A stretch of 64,000 nucleotides of DNA from Ficedula albicollis (lineage: Eukaryota; Chordata; Aves; Passeriformes; Muscicapidae): positions 62,001-126,000 of the forward strand of contig NW_004775934.1 of the NCBI RefSeq assembly GCF_000247815.1. The letters are read 5' to 3'. How positions within the stretch are numbered: the stretch's first letter is position 1; every line of letters begins with the position of its first letter. Both the position numbers and the translations under genes were made by a program. This document shows, in pieces, positions 39,001-53,243 of this stretch. Below the pieces are notes generated by a model that saw nothing but the letters and a program-made list of their open reading frames with translations, had not been told where the DNA came from and searched no databases.

Positions 39001-42000
39001 AAAGGAGGGAAAACTGTCTGGTTTTTTAGCACCTACATGGGTGGCAGGTATTTTTTCATAACAATGAATTACCTTGTGCCAGGATTCTGAATCCTGAAGG
39101 CAGAACAAACAAGATTTTTTTATATGAGACATGGGGTTGTTTATTTTACTTAGTTTAGTTGGTTGATAGAACCTTATCTGAAAGTAAACACTCGAAACAG
39201 TAAGCAAATAATTTCTTAACAAAGTAAGGGACTATCCAGATGAGGCCTGAAAAGAAAGAAGATTTTAGTTCTGTAATCATCTGAAGTAAGTGTATGTGGC
39301 TTGAGAAAAATATCTTGGTATCTAGAAGCAAAGAAAAACATAAAAGAAAGAGAGATCATAAATGCTGAAGCAGTGTTGTCCACTGTCCCTCAAAATGTAA
39401 AATGGAACTGACAGGTATGAAGGCTGAGGTAGATGTGAGGGAGGAAGGTAAGGTAGCCTTAAAGATTATGATGAGAAACTTAAATGTAGAAAGATACAAA
39501 GGAAAAATGTCACTGGAGAGATTTAAATTGTATATGGCAAAGCAATTAGAAGAGAAAAATCAAATTTTATAGACCAGATCTATATGCCAGGTTAGATTAG
39601 AGAGTTTGGATTTTATGTTTAGCTGCCCACAGAGAGAAAAAACCCACAAATACCAGATCTTCAGAAAAAAAAGAAAATACTAGTATTTGCTGGCTGGTAG
39701 ACAGTTGAGAAGTGATCTATAGACAACTTGCTGACCTTCATGAGCAACTACTAAACTACGCAGACACAAAATATATCAAATTAAAGAATTAAAGTAGATG
39801 AGAATGTAGGAATTCAGTTACATTAATCGTAAAATAGATCTGGTTGAAAACTAGGGGGTTTGATTCACTAAAATTTTTCGATATATTATTTCAGGTCATG
39901 TCATCGTTAAAGTAATTTTAGTTACAATTTCTGTGAAAATAAAGCGCCCCAAACCTCTTAAGTGGTCAGAGAAGTTGTAGTTCTTGTAATTTAAGTGCTC
40001 ACGCCAACTAAAGTCTTGTAGAGCTTCAAGCAGGGATCTCTCAGATGCTTTCTTTACATTTGCCAGAATTTGTTGGATTGAAGATATTTCAAGTCAAACA
40101 TTTCAGTGGATCCAAACAGATATAGGTAGGTAGGCAGATGGACAGATGGATGAATATAGCTAAGTATGTGTACACACGTGTATGAGAGTATATATGTGTG
40201 CACACTTGTTTGTGTATGTGCAGGATGTATACAAATGTCACACACTGTACATACACAAGTGGGTGAAATAAGAGTATATTTGTATTCACGTATATACACA
40301 TGTAGTCAGAAACTATCCAACAGTTCATCTGTTAAACATTCAGAGATCTTGTCCACAGATGGTGAAATGGGATGCTTGGCTAAGTGGGGGATGAAGTGTC
40401 AAATCACAGTTCTGATGTAATCCAGGGGCCAGGATCCATCCTCTTTCTTTGTGGGAATTCACATCATCATCGGTCCATGGTTCAGGATACTCTAGGTTAG
40501 AGAGCTGAGTCTTCAGTGTGCCAGAGGTAATGAAAGTCAGAGTGGAGAGAAATCTTGGAGTAGGACAAATAATTACTCACAGATGTCTTGGTATAGTTCA
40601 AGGGCTGCTGAGTATTTGCAGAAACATGATCATAACTGTGGAATGGGGACTGGAGCTGTAAATGAGAGCCCATGAAAGACAAGACACAAAACAAAAGAGA
40701 GGTTAGGAGTAAGGAGGGAATGGAGGAAACTTCATTTAGAGATTGGGAAAAATAGAAGAGATTTAGCAGAAAAGTCCTGAAAATCTTTCTATAAAAGTGA
40801 GGACTTTTGGAGGAGATTCAGTTCACAAGTGATGAACAGGAGGAAATACAAGTTGGATACCAAGATAGTAGGGACTTGAAGGGGAAATGAATTAATTTCC
40901 TTGTGGTTAATAACTGGAGGAATGATGGACTATGAAGGGAAGCTAAGCAGAAGTATGATGGCATGAGCTGTAGTTTACAGAATGGTCTTGTTGGTGTTTT
41001 TAGGCAAGGAGAAAATAAAGTCATGATAATTAGATGGCTGTAGAAACGGCTTTTGCCTCTCTTTGTCCTCACAGACAAGTCACCAACATAAACAATATGC
41101 ACACATTGACTCCTAGTCCTTTTCCTGTCCTGACCTGATGCTGAGACTCTGTAGGGTCAGCAGGAATACAAATGAATGTGACAGGTTTGGATGAAATGAC
41201 AGGAAAAGAGAGTGTTTGTTTGACAGGTTGGTGAGTGGGAGTGGCTTTATGGCATGAAATACTGGAGAATGGAAAGAGGGATCAGATGTGAACTCCCAAG
41301 GAGACTTGTCAGGTCAAGGATGTGACTTTTTAAGTGGATTGAATAGCTGAGGGAGAGTGAACAGGTGAGAGTAGCTGATTGAAGTGCTGTTTTAAAATTA
41401 TATTATTCTAGACATATCTGTTTCAGACTAATTGAGATGGTTTGATTGAAGGAAAGAAAAAAATACTTGCTCATGTCTTCTTCAGAGACAGTGCTTCATT
41501 TTTCAGTGTAAGGTTACTTCCAATTGTTTCAAATGGGTTGGATTTTTTTTCTTTCAACCTAGGTGCATAACCTTTACTGTCACTAGTGAGAACAGTTTGT
41601 ATCATGAACCTACCATCCCTTTCAGCCTCTCCCTCTTAAATCATGGTGCATTAATGATATTCAATAAAAAATTTTCTGGAAACATTATCCAAGTATTGTA
41701 TTGAATTTCTGCTTCTAAGTTTAGCTTTCATGCTAATTTGAGTGCTATTTTCTCCATGGAAATTTGGACCTCAGCACTATGCAAGTGTGTTTTGTGCAAG
41801 AATGAAAAGGAAAAAAAAATATACTCAAATTGTTTGTAGTAGATTTGCAGTACTTAGAGGTGTGATTTATTTGTGTGTTGAATTGTGCAGAGTGCTGCTC
41901 TTACTGTAGGGGTGATATTGAAACAAACAGGAACTAAATGCTCAGTGGACTCCAATTAGTTGCATTTCAATTACAGAGCTAATTAAGCAGAACCAACCAA

Positions 42001-43409
42001 GAAGGCCTTATTTGATACATCCTGGAATTGTGATCAGCTAATGGTGCACATTGCATGCAGAGTGAAACTGTGTCTCAGAAAGTGGCACACACCATTCTGA
42101 AGAATATGTGACATGCACATATTTAATAGATAATTACTTCTATGCTGTGGTATTCACTCTACAGCTGTTGAAACAAGGAAGGAATATTCATTTCTGCCAA
42201 GTGTGACACCTGCTCCAGTAAATGTAAGTGATAGACTATAGTAATTACTGAGACATATTATCAGGGAGAGGTTTTATAAAATAATGTCAGTGCTAGTGTT
42301 TTGCATATTTTGTGGCACTTTCAGAAGTACAGGTGAGAAGGATGAGTTGTCACTTGTCCCAAATGAATCCTTTCACACTAGGTGATAGAGTAAATCTTAT
42401 TAAGTGCTTACTCAGATACAATCAGTAAACTAGAAATCCTCAGTGAATCTCAAGATGTATGTCAGTGGTTCTTTTTCTACAGCTGAATAAGAATAAACAA
42501 ATGGAATAGAGCAGCCATAGGATTATTAGTTCAACAGTCAGCAAACTGGCCACACTAATGGTTCTTGCTTCATAATTCTGAAATTATCTAGGGAAGAATC
42601 TGTAAGTGCAAATGCACTTACCACAAGCAGTATGTGCATCATGAGTGCTTTAGAGGTATATAAGTAATGGATCAGAAATGCCCTGCAATTGAGTGGAAGC
42701 CCAAGCCAGTTTCTCTGTCTCAAACATAAAGTGTGTGGTGGATGTCGTTTCTGTGACAGTCAGGTTTGTCCATCTTGTTACCCACTTCTTGTTGCCTCCT
42801 CCACACCAAGGTATCTACTGACATTGTCATCTTGGGCTAAGAAACATCAGCAGGTTAAGAGATTCTTCTTCCCACTCCCAGTCCAGCTCCCTCCCTGCCT
42901 GTAGAGTCTAAAAAAGGAGGCAGGAACAAGGCTGAGGGCAAAGAAGCATTGCTGCCCTAGGCAGGGAACTGAGTCACCAAGAGAGAGAATGAACAGTCAG
43001 CTGCCAAACAACAGGGAGGGACTGAATCCAACAGGCCACTCTCTCACTGGGTCACAGGGTGCTCTGTTTATTTCCTGGCAATGCAGAGTTGGCATACTTG
43101 AGGTTTTCTTTTGTTTGCTTTGAAGCCTGCCTTTGGCTCAAGCCAGTGGGAAAATATACTTTGGCTTAAACAAAGTTCTTAGTACCCTGCAAGTTCTTAG
43201 TACCCTGCTATTGTATTAGGTATGTAGTACCAAGTGCTCTGGTCTATCTGATGGCTGGTCTGCCAGAAATGTACGAACTATGGTGAGTTTTGAAGAAAAC
43301 AAATCAAAACTTTTAATTTCTGAATGTGTGTTCACAGTCAGCAGGGAAGTATTCAGCAGTATAGGGATAGAGCATGGGAAGTGCTGTTTATTGAACCCAT
43401 AATTAATAT

Positions 43410-43461
43410 AGGTTTTCCTTTTCTAAAGGAAAACCTCAACTTAGTACTAATATTGAGGTTC
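43410..43461. repeat. Two overlapping inverted repeats
   Basis: AGGTTTTCCTTT (43410-43421) and its exact complement AAAGGAAAACCT (43425-43436) form a 12-bp stem with a 3-base loop. The right arm overlaps AACCTCAA (43432-43439), which pairs with TTGAGGTT (43454-43461). The two stems compete for the same bases. Confidence 0.85.
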
Positions 43462-45179
43462 AACCATCTGCTGATAAATCTGTGACAGAAGTGATAGAAT
43501 TGGATGAAGATAAGGTCAGAGCAGATTATAAACAAGAAAATAAAGTCAATATGAGTAGTGATACAAAATACAAAGGACAGCCTTGTTTTTGAAAAGATTG
43601 AGCATTTTTAAATGCACTGTGTCACCTGCAGGAAAATTTGAATGGAAGTTGTTGGGGTTTTAACTTATCTATGAAAAATGAGCTGTCACTACACAGCACC
43701 TTTGTTTCTGGGTAGAAATCCCTGTTAATCACATTTTAATACACAGGAGAACAGTGTACAGCACTGCTGTGGATATGCTGTTCTCATGCTGCAGTCTGGA
43801 GGAGCCTGCACCCCCTTGGCTCCCTGCCCACTGGAGGGGACAGCACAGTCTGTCCCAGTGTCGCCCTTGCCGTGAGACACCGTCCTTCTGCCAGCAGAGA
43901 GCAGTGCAGCCCTTCGCCGGGATTTCAGGGGCCATAACTGGAAGCATATGTGGGAAACAAAGCAGATGAGTAAGGAGGAATATACATAGAAGCACTGAAT
44001 GCAGAGGCAGACATGAATGTGAAGGTGGGACAGGGAGGATGCACTCCATGGGAAAAAAAACAACGGAGAGTCGAGGCGATGCAAGGTGGGCATGAAAAGA
44101 GGAAGGGAAACCCCAAAATACAAACTGTGCTAAAGCAAACTGGAGGGAGACCTGAAGGATGAAAGTAAAATATGTTGGAAAGAGATTGTGTCATTCTTGT
44201 TACCCTGTGAGCCACAGGAATGTTGCAGTTCTTGGTGCTGGGCATGGAGGATAGACAGGGACCCAGGAAGTGTGATCAGTACCGTATAGCAACATAGATG
44301 TGGTTTTTTGGTTCTAGATCTTAATGCACTTCTTGTAGTGAATTGAGGTGAATTATCCCTATGTCTGCATGTTGATACTAATCTGTGACTAACAGAGAAG
44401 AAAGAAAACCTCACATGATTATTTTCAAAATTCTGCTCTTGGAGTGCATTGTTTTCCATGAAAATGTTTTTGCCAGAGTGCAAGAATAGAGGCACAGCTT
44501 GTATAGCATTTATTCCCGATTCTTATATTTGGGGTTTTTTTCTGAACTAATTTGGCACTTCAATAATATATTGCATTAAGATGATCGGATAAATTTGAGC
44601 TGCAGAGGGTCATATTTCCTACATCTGAGTCAAGAAGGAAATCAAAATCCAATCAAAAAGTGTGTGGGATTCCCACTGTGTTTTAGGGAACAAAGGAAAG
44701 GGAAAAAGGAGTCGTGATTTCTTGTAATAAGTACAGCATGTCCACAAATTCAGCTTATTAAGGATTTTTCCTCGATTTTTAGCAGAATGTTAAAAGCAAA
44801 TGCTTTTTTCTCCCTTCTTCCAGTAGCATCTTCTGAACTCTTTGCAAAATGTCATTCTGTTATGTAAAATCTGCAGTATTCTAATGGTGCTTTCAGGCTT
44901 ACTATGACCTTTCGAAATCATTACAAACGCCACCCCCTCCCCCCCCTCAGCTCCCTATTTTTCCTTACTTAATTGCATACAGGAATAGGGAAATAGGAAT
45001 CCAATTTATTGTTATCCATGTGGCGTTTCCTGTTACATAGCTTTATAGTTTTCTGTATAGTAATTAGTATGCAGAAAGCTGGAGAGATGCCTGTCATTCC
45101 AAAATGAACTCTCTGTAGCTCTCTCCCTCCCTCCCACTTGCGCTCTGCTTTTGGCACCACCCCTTCCATGCACCCTTTA

Positions 45180-45779
45180 GCCAGCAGCAAGACAGCTGTG
45201 TTTGATCATAAACCACTTAAACTCCAGGCTCACTGGCAGGGGAAACTTTAGCGTGAAGTGCAGCATTGGTTTCTCTCAGGGAGGGGAGCTTTCTTCTCTT
45301 TTCCTTTCTGCCTCCCCAAATACTGAGGTCTGTAGCAGTACTCTCCTTTTAATTTCTCTTCAACTTGCGTGAAGCTCGTCAGATTTTTCTGAGTATGTTC
45401 AGTGGCATTGGGAGAAGCCCTTTAACAGAGTTATGGAAAAGAGCAGCATAAAGCAGAGAGCAGAGATGAAGCACGCCTTGTAGATGGACTAAGACAGCCC
45501 TGGGATCCTGGTAAGCACTTAATTCCCTGCATTCTCTGAGCACTTCACATTACTAACAAGTCTCTCACAGCAATGGATTGTTTGTGAAGTCAAAACCAGT
45601 TTGGCTGTTTTAGAAGATCTTGCATCATTAACTTAAACTCTCAATGTGGAATAAAAATGGCTGTCTAGAGCAAAATGTGTAAGAGAGAAAAATTTTGGAG
45701 AAGAAAGTATTGAACCAGTTGAACGAAGCTTTGAAGCATTAAAATCTGCAGAAATCGTCAAGCCCTGAGAAGTCTAATC
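45180..45779 (+). promoter_or_regulatory. MCC: Probable internal promoter and 5' leader of the MCC short isoform
   Basis: These bases lie just upstream of the alternative start codon at 45780, so the short-isoform promoter and leader must lie here or close by. There is no CpG island; the sequence is mixed, with pyrimidine-rich stretches (about 45280-45320 and 45340-45365) and several upstream ATGs. A GATCCTG-GTAAGC donor-like site near 45510 hints that the leader might itself be spliced. The transcription start cannot be fixed from sequence. Unlike the exon 1 promoter, this one looks CpG-poor, which suggests tissue-restricted rather than constitutive use (inference). Confidence 0.5.
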
Positions 45780-45836
45780 ATGAATTCTGGAGTTGCTATG
45801 AAATATGGAAATGAATCCCCTGCAGAGCTGAGTGAG
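45780..45836 (+). CDS. MCC: MCC short isoform, alternative first coding exon
   Basis: The 57 bases encode MNSGVAMKYGNESPAELSE and stop at the donor GAG-GTAAGC. The short human MCC isoform (829 residues) begins MNSGVAMKYGNDSSAELSE, so only two residues differ. The exon ends in phase 0, like exon 3 of the long form. Transcripts starting here skip exons 1-3 and lack both EF-hand loops, but keep the coiled-coil body and C-terminus encoded downstream of the window. The start is fixed by the conserved N-terminus. Confidence 0.93.
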
Positions 45837-48800
45837 GTAAGCAGTTTCAGTGCCCTTCTTTACGCTTTAAAAAGAAACATTCCCCATTCGGGCTTTCAGT
45901 CTGTGAGCAATGCAATTAAAAATTAATAGAATGTGTATCTTGCTATAACTTGCTGTGCCAGTCAGGAAATGACCTGAACTTTTTTGCTGCTTTGCTCTGA
46001 ATGAATGGTGAAACACTAATGATTGCTACCATGTAGAGACATTTTTCCTGTTACCCTGCAGCAGTGATTGCCTTCCCTCTGAGAGCTGTGTTTATACCCA
46101 ACATTCATCTTTGCAGTAGGTGAAATATGGAGATCTCAGTTGAGATTAAACAGATGGTGATTAATTTAGCAGGGAAGTGGTGTGAGTGGAAAATAACAAA
46201 TACTTATTGATCAGACAGCAACATTGGCAGAAGTTGTGTTTGTTTTTATTTAGCCAAGGTGATAGTGTTTGTTTAGGTTAGATGAATTAGGTTACTTTCC
46301 TTCCTTGCGTAAAAGAAAACAAGTCATGAGAAACTTTCTGCTTTTCCACTGGAAACCATAGTTAAGCTGTTATTTCTTATAGTTGTGGGTGTGTATTATG
46401 TGTGACATGATTGTGTCTGTTTTTAATAAATTTGAAATTAAAGCCATATCAGATGTTACGCAAATTCTTAATAAATATTTTAGAAGTGCATAATTTGTCA
46501 GTTACTGAAATGTCTTAGATATGTAATCCTTATGGGCTTTACTGAGAACTGCTAATTTAGTTATGCTATGAAATTGCAATCATTTGATTAAGGTAATTTT
46601 GTAGGAAATTGAATCTGCAGTTGGTCTTGTCCCAGTTTAACTGAGGTGCTTCTCTTCTCCTTTTGCCCATTTCCTTTATACACCTTTTACTGTGACATGT
46701 CCTTTATGTGGTTGGTTTTTTAAGGAATATTAGCTAGATATGCTTGGCGTAATAAGAGAGTTAACAGTTTCTGGAGTTAATTGTATAGAGAAAGGAGACA
46801 CTTAGGTATAGAACAGAATAATAATATAAGTGAAATACATCAGTTGGCTAGTGAAGGAGACTACAATGCAGGGGGAAGCACAGTAAATATGTGAGATAAG
46901 CAAGTGCTGTGCCCTGCCATGTAAGAGGACAGTAGGTTTGTGACTGGGAAGTTCTGGCAAAGTAAATGTCATAGGTATTTCTCCTTAAAGTAAAAAGGGT
47001 TCAATTTCATTATTTTTTGTTACTTTTTTCAAAGTATTGCTTAGAAATTTTGTATTGGCATTGTGGCATAAGTGGGGTTCATAAATTCAACATAAAAGCC
47101 TGGGTTAGTTTTGGTCAGTGTTTCTGGCTATGGTTGTATTGATGGTGATCACTGATTTCTATCCTCTCAACATCTAATTTTGAACACTTTGCAAGATGTG
47201 TCTCAAGAAATTGATATTTGAGTCAATATTTGGAGCAGTTAGTATTTACATTTCTGCCTTGAAATTACTTATTAAAGTTTCCTTTGTTGAGAGGAGTCTG
47301 TGACTGTGCAACACTGTCATTGTTTAAGTAGTTTTTTTTCCCCAACAGGCTTTCTTTAGTCCTTAGTTCACATTTGTACTCCAGTGCTACAGGTGGGTTA
47401 AAAATAGGGATTTGCTTGCTGCTCATCTTTGCTGTTTGAGCTGCTTGTGTTAGTGAGCCTTAGCCAGTCACCAAGAAGGGCTGGGTCAGCTTCAGCAGTG
47501 ATCTTGGGTAAAACACTGGGTTTTCAGTGAAAAACATGGAGACATCGCAAGAACATCGTATTCCACTTCTCAGAGGCAATAAGACACATAAGTACTCTGA
47601 GATGTAGTAGATAGCTCACCCTTAATTGTTAATTTCTCAAACACCGCTCTGTAATTTCTGTGCTCCTGTTAGACCTTTCCATATTGGTGACCGGTATTTG
47701 CTATAATTGAAGCTAAAAAGTCCTAGTTAAAGGTTGAACCTGTCATATATGTATCTGTATTTTTCCTATCTTTGTTGTGCTCTTTTCTTTCTTTCCTCGG
47801 TCTGTGTTCTATACACCGTGTTTATTTTAGATCGGTGAAGGACAGGAGCCTTGTGTTCATTTAAATGGCGGAAAAATGGCTACAATGGGAATTTGATTAA
47901 ATGACTGATATCTTAGTTTGTGTTCACCTGCACCCCTATCTCTACAGACAGCTCATATGCTGATATTACAGTGGGCTGCTACTGCTGTACATATCTGAAT
48001 GCCAAATATGAAATACTTGAATACCAAGAAATACTGTGATTCACATGACGCACAGTGGGTTTTCGTGTAGATGCCTTGATCTCTTTAAGTATGTGGAGCT
48101 CTAGGCATAAAACTACTGTTATTAAGATAAACAGGAAAGCTACAAAGCCCTGAAGATATAATAAATGCATTCTTGACTGGATACATTAGACAAAAGAGAA
48201 AATAAATGTATTGCAATTCATTCCATCTGTGTTAGAACTTTCTGCCTGAGATTTGCATCTGTCTTTGGCTAGAATTAAAGGATGTGTTTCTTGTCCAAGA
48301 CACAGTGTGATTGTAGAAGCTTGTGTATAGTTGATGTTTGCTATTCCCAAACTCTTGTCCAGGTAAACAGGGATCTTGATAGTCTTTATTTACTCACCTG
48401 CCCCCATCCAAAGGTCATGCAGAAAGCAGAAGAAAAAACAAATCTGTTGTGGGTCATTCAGACCTCCACAAAACTGACGTGCTGTGGTTCCCTAGTTCCA
48501 AAGTTCAGGCTATTTTTTTGTTGAAACATGTCAGTTCATGTTACCCCGTTTCTTCTGCTCTTCTTTGACTTCAAGTTTCCAAGTCCAAAGAAAGAAAGAT
48601 TATCCAGTTTGCTGTTGGCATGGTGAATTTGTCGTGGATTTGTAGAGAGTTAGAAGAAACTTGGTTCTTACACAGCAAGGTGTTGTTAGGCTTGGTGGTT
48701 TGTTTGGTTTAGGGGTTTTTTTTTGGTATATATAACATACAATAAGAGAGGCAACATTCTTGTGTAGTCTTTGAGGATCTACAACAGCCTGTGTTACTTT

Positions 48801-51800
48801 TGTAGATAGGTAACAGTGGCCCAAAAAGCTCCGTTCTACTATTCTGGAAAGAGCTTTCACCTCGCCATATTAAGGCTTAACAGAATTTACAGAGATTGCC
48901 TTTAAGGCTTGAATCAAGGAAGGATGTGATTTTTATGCATAATATAATATAATATCCAAATTATGAAAGCTCTCGTTGGATCCCTTCAGTTTCTTACTCA
49001 TGTAATTTTGAAAGCCTTTGTTGTAAGCACAAAATGTGTTTTTAAAGGAAATGTAATGAGTTTTACTGAAAACATGTATGGGTTAACAGCAGGATGCCCA
49101 TAATTGTAGGCCATTTTATACATCATTTAAAATGAAACATTGTATCAGAATTTTAATGCCTTGTGCCTATTAAATTGTCTATTTTGCCGAAGTAGGTCTT
49201 CATCTAGAAGGAGCTGTATTGTCTAATCTATATTTTCTTCCAAATTCAAAGGCACTAGCTGGCCTTAAACCCCAGCATTCTGAGGGGGTATCCTTTTTAT
49301 ACTAACACAGATCTTACCTGCTCCCCTGGACATTCACTGTGGGGATGGTGTGCTGAAATAGAGAGAGCTGTGGTCTGACCTGGTACACCTGTTGGACCAA
49401 ATGTAGCCAGCAGTTATGCCTGTGCCTAATGCTGGAACAGTTAAAATTATTAGTGTATGAATGTGAAGGAAATGTTAAATGCTGAGCTTAATAACATTTT
49501 TCTCAATTGTAGACTTAAGAGATAAATTTTATCCGTGAATTAAAAGCCAAGCTATGTTCCTGGCTATAATTTTCATTAAGTGAGCCTTGTGAATTTGCTG
49601 GTAGTAAGACTGTGCCTGAGAGATTTTGTAATGATATAAGGGCTGGTATTATAGTAAAGCAGTATGTTCAGCATTGCAGCTGATCTGTATAATGTTACTG
49701 TTTATTGTATTCTTTCAGCACTTGCTGCATGAGTTGATGGTGTGTAATATCTAAAAAGTTTTTTTTATTATTTTCTGCATGGCAAAATTAGGAGATGGCA
49801 TGCTACTTTAGGTGCACACTTGCACCTTCTGCTTCTTGACGTTTGGAAGTCAAGTGTTTAGGATACAGATTTTGGATGTGACAGCATTTCAGCTGTGAAG
49901 CTACAGCTTCGTATTCTCTAACCCTTTAACACTGACTGGAATAAACTGGTGGGCTGTTTGTCTTGGGAAAATCACTAACTTATTTTTGTTTGTTTCCACA
50001 ACAAGGTGTTTCAAATTAGGTGAGGGAAGGAAGGATAGGCTTCAAAGCTGGTGTTTGTATAGGAAGCAGAATAATGAGCTTGTGTTAAGGATTCTACCAA
50101 AATCTTACATGTGAAGAAAGGACCAAATCTGAAAGGTTTAAATTCTGACTTTTTAGTAGTTTTATGGTAGGACAATATTCCACTTTCTTCTCAGATTTAT
50201 GTTCCACTGCTGCTCTTCTTATAAACTAGACTCTGGTGAAGAATATTGTAGAAGGAGAATTGCTAAAATAAGAGCGGCTGCATGGCTTCAAGTCGTGTAC
50301 ACAAGTCCAGTGACTGTGAGGGAGCTGTGGGATGAGGTGGGTAACCAGCAGAGGAGCAGGACATCACTCAAAGCCTCCCTGGCAGAGGGAGAGTTCAGCA
50401 GTGACCATCCCCACCCTGAGGCACTTTTCATGTGTGCCTCTGTTCCTTTAGAACAAGCACCAGCTTGTGCTGTCACTGTACCTAGGTGTGGGGAAAGATG
50501 GGTAGGGGAAGAGGTTTTTGATGTGTTGCGAGGTAGGATTAAATCCCTAACACTTGTTTTATCTTCCTGAGTTTGGTAGTCTTCCAAGAAAATCAGAGAG
50601 TAAATATCACCCTAATACTTCATCCGCTTCCTTCTCATCGTGCAACAAATGTTCCAGGGTATTTCCAGTACCTCTCATGAGCAGGTAAAAACCATATTAT
50701 ATTGCAATTCCATCTCTGCTACTGGATATAGCTGGGCTATCAGTGTCAAAGCTGTTCAGGTTGTAACACCGAAGGTGTACTGAGCCTTGCCAACAGAGGT
50801 AGTATGTTTTCCTCAGTCAGAGGATGTTTTGAGAGATGTGGTAGATTATTAATCCTTTAAAATATTGCAGCCTTACAATAGAGCAGAGTGGAATGTGGTT
50901 ATCAAACAGCAAGTATGGCGTATTTTAAAATTATTTTAACCTTGATAAAGTTGTGTAACTGATTTTTTCCTAACAGTAGGCAAACCAAAAAGGTGAACAG
51001 TGTGAATTGCTATAGTCTTAGAAAAGCAAGCACAGCAACCCAGTATGCTTAAATCAAAGAACCTTGAGGAATGTTCTTAAATGGCCTCTAGTGGAGAGCC
51101 GGGTAAAACTTCCATCTGGAGACAGCAACACCTGTAGCCTTACAAGAGTGTTCTCAGCTTTCAGAGATTCTGAGGTAAAGTTTGTAAATCTTTGGGTTGA
51201 CTCTCTCCTCTTTCCTGGTTTGCATGGGCTTTGTGAAGCAGTAGTCAACCTTACAAACCTTTCCCATTCTATTGTCATGGGTAGTGTGGAGGTATTAGAT
51301 GTGAAATATAATCACAAGTTTTAAAGACTTCCTGTGTGTCTCTGTTACACTGATCTATCTATAACAATTTAAAGGAAATGCTTCAATGGTAAACTTTAAT
51401 GAACATGCACCTGGACAGTGATACTAGTCTGAATGCAGTCTTTAGATTGGGTCCATAGTCAAGCTGAAGGTGCTCTGGCATGATTAATACATGTAATTTG
51501 CAGTGTGGATGGTATTCCTGGTGTTAAAAACACAGTGGCTTCAAAGAAAATCTTTTTCCTGGATTTGTTTGAGCTGCTTATTAGGCACAGAGTGTGTTCC
51601 AGGCTTGGCTATTATTAAATTGAAGCACTATAAAAAGATTAGTCAAAATGCCTAGACACTGTCAGCACTGATAATGCTCTTCTGCAGCCTCCTAATGAAA
51701 AAAGACAAAGATTATGTAACTTATATGCCTGATATTTTAATATTCCTTGTTCCTAAAAAAAACATGTTTGAAAAATGCCTTATATGCTGAAACATCTGTT

Positions 51801-53204
51801 AATACAAATATGTGCTGTGAAAGTACCATTAACAATGTATTGGCTTATCTAATTGCTTTTAGAGACTTGATGTGTTTATTCATAGATAAAAAAGCCAGAA
51901 TTCGTTCCTGGAAGATTTTTGGAGATAAGTTTTGTAGTCTCTTCCCTCCTTCTCTTCCAGCTAGGAGAAGTAAAATGTGTTTTTGCCTTTGATCAGACTT
52001 AGACATATATGGCTCTGTGTGGGAACAATTACAAGGTTCTTCTTTTAGAAGGTGTTTTTATGTATTCCTCTGCAGTCTCTGGATTTGTAGTTTGTAAAGG
52101 GATACATAAACAAAAGGTTCTGAAAGAAGAATCCATAGATTGCAAGGGTAAGGTTTGGAAAGACAGAAGTTTCTGTGCTGTGTATGTGGGAAGAGAGGAC
52201 ATGAAGAGAGGCTGTGTCATTGGCTTGGTTACCTGCAGTGGGATGTCATTACATTCCTCTTCTGGGGCTCTGGGAAGTTTACGCAGAATTAAAAAGGAAG
52301 TGTGCTCATGTCACTTCTGGGTGTTTTTCTTATGTTTAAGTTTTTCTGTCTTCGTGACATTGCGTGGTATGTCTATTCGGGTTTTGCTTGTGATGAGAAA
52401 TTCTGCTTCTCAAGTAGCATGGAAAAGTTTAATTGGACTTTTCTGTTACGTGTAGTAATAATATAACAATTTATGTGCTCTGAGTGATGGTCTCTGAGTT
52501 TAAAGATTCTGAGGGATGGAGGTTTGGTGTAGGGATCTGATACTGGTAAAGAAGGCTTTTTGATGCTGGTGGCATACTGCTTTAGGCAGTCCCATGTCAG
52601 GATTTCCCATATAAATTAACTGTCTGTATGAATGATATATATTTTTTGTAGATTTATATTTTAGCTGTCTCTAATGAATAGAAATATTCATTAAGACTTT
52701 GGAAATTGGCTTACATGTTCACACTCTTTTGTAATTAGATATGAAAATTTAAAATTAAAATATTATTAGAAATCTTTTCAGCCCTCCCAAATGTAAAGAT
52801 ATACAGAAGTTTTTTTTCAGTATGCTTAGATAAGGGGTATCCCTTATGATTGTTTGCAATATTACTGGTTGCATGCTAAGTTTTAAAAATTACCCTCAGT
52901 AACTCTTGCAGAACTTTTGAAATGCTTCAGAAGGTGGTTACTGGATTTTATTGCAGATAATTGGGATATCACTAAAATGTGTAGTACATCCCAAAATAGA
53001 AATTTACATCAGGATTATGGCTATCTGCTGATAAATGAAATGAGGTACTGTTTTAAAAAAAGGCCATCTATACATTTAAAATGTGAGGCTATTTCAGTGT
53101 TTGATAGGTTCACAACAGCATCTCTGTTTTCTGATCTACCAGAGCAATTTTTGAAATGTTTCCAAAAAAAAGTTAATTGTTTGGTTGCAGTGATGGAATT
53201 ATAG

Positions 53205-53243
53205 CTGTCATCACAGAACTGTGATTCATGATTGTGATGACAG
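53205..53243. repeat. 11-bp perfect inverted repeat
   Basis: CTGTCATCACA (53205-53215) and TGTGATGACAG (53233-53243) are exact complements around a 17-base spacer. Within the spacer region TCACA-GAAC-TGTGA offers an alternative small hairpin. It lies about 170 bases before the 681-bp duplication. No function is assigned. Confidence 0.8.

Noticed and set aside
50199..50570. 123-codon open frame in a locally GC-richer patch, with a 99-codon frame antisense to it
   Set aside because: Frames open on both strands reflect composition. No family resemblance was seen. It could be an old repeat, but I cannot name it.
52009..52455. 148-codon open frame on the + strand in intron 3
   Set aside because: It has no recognisable domain, no splice or promoter context and a composition like the surrounding intron. 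The length is possible by chance in tens of kilobases.
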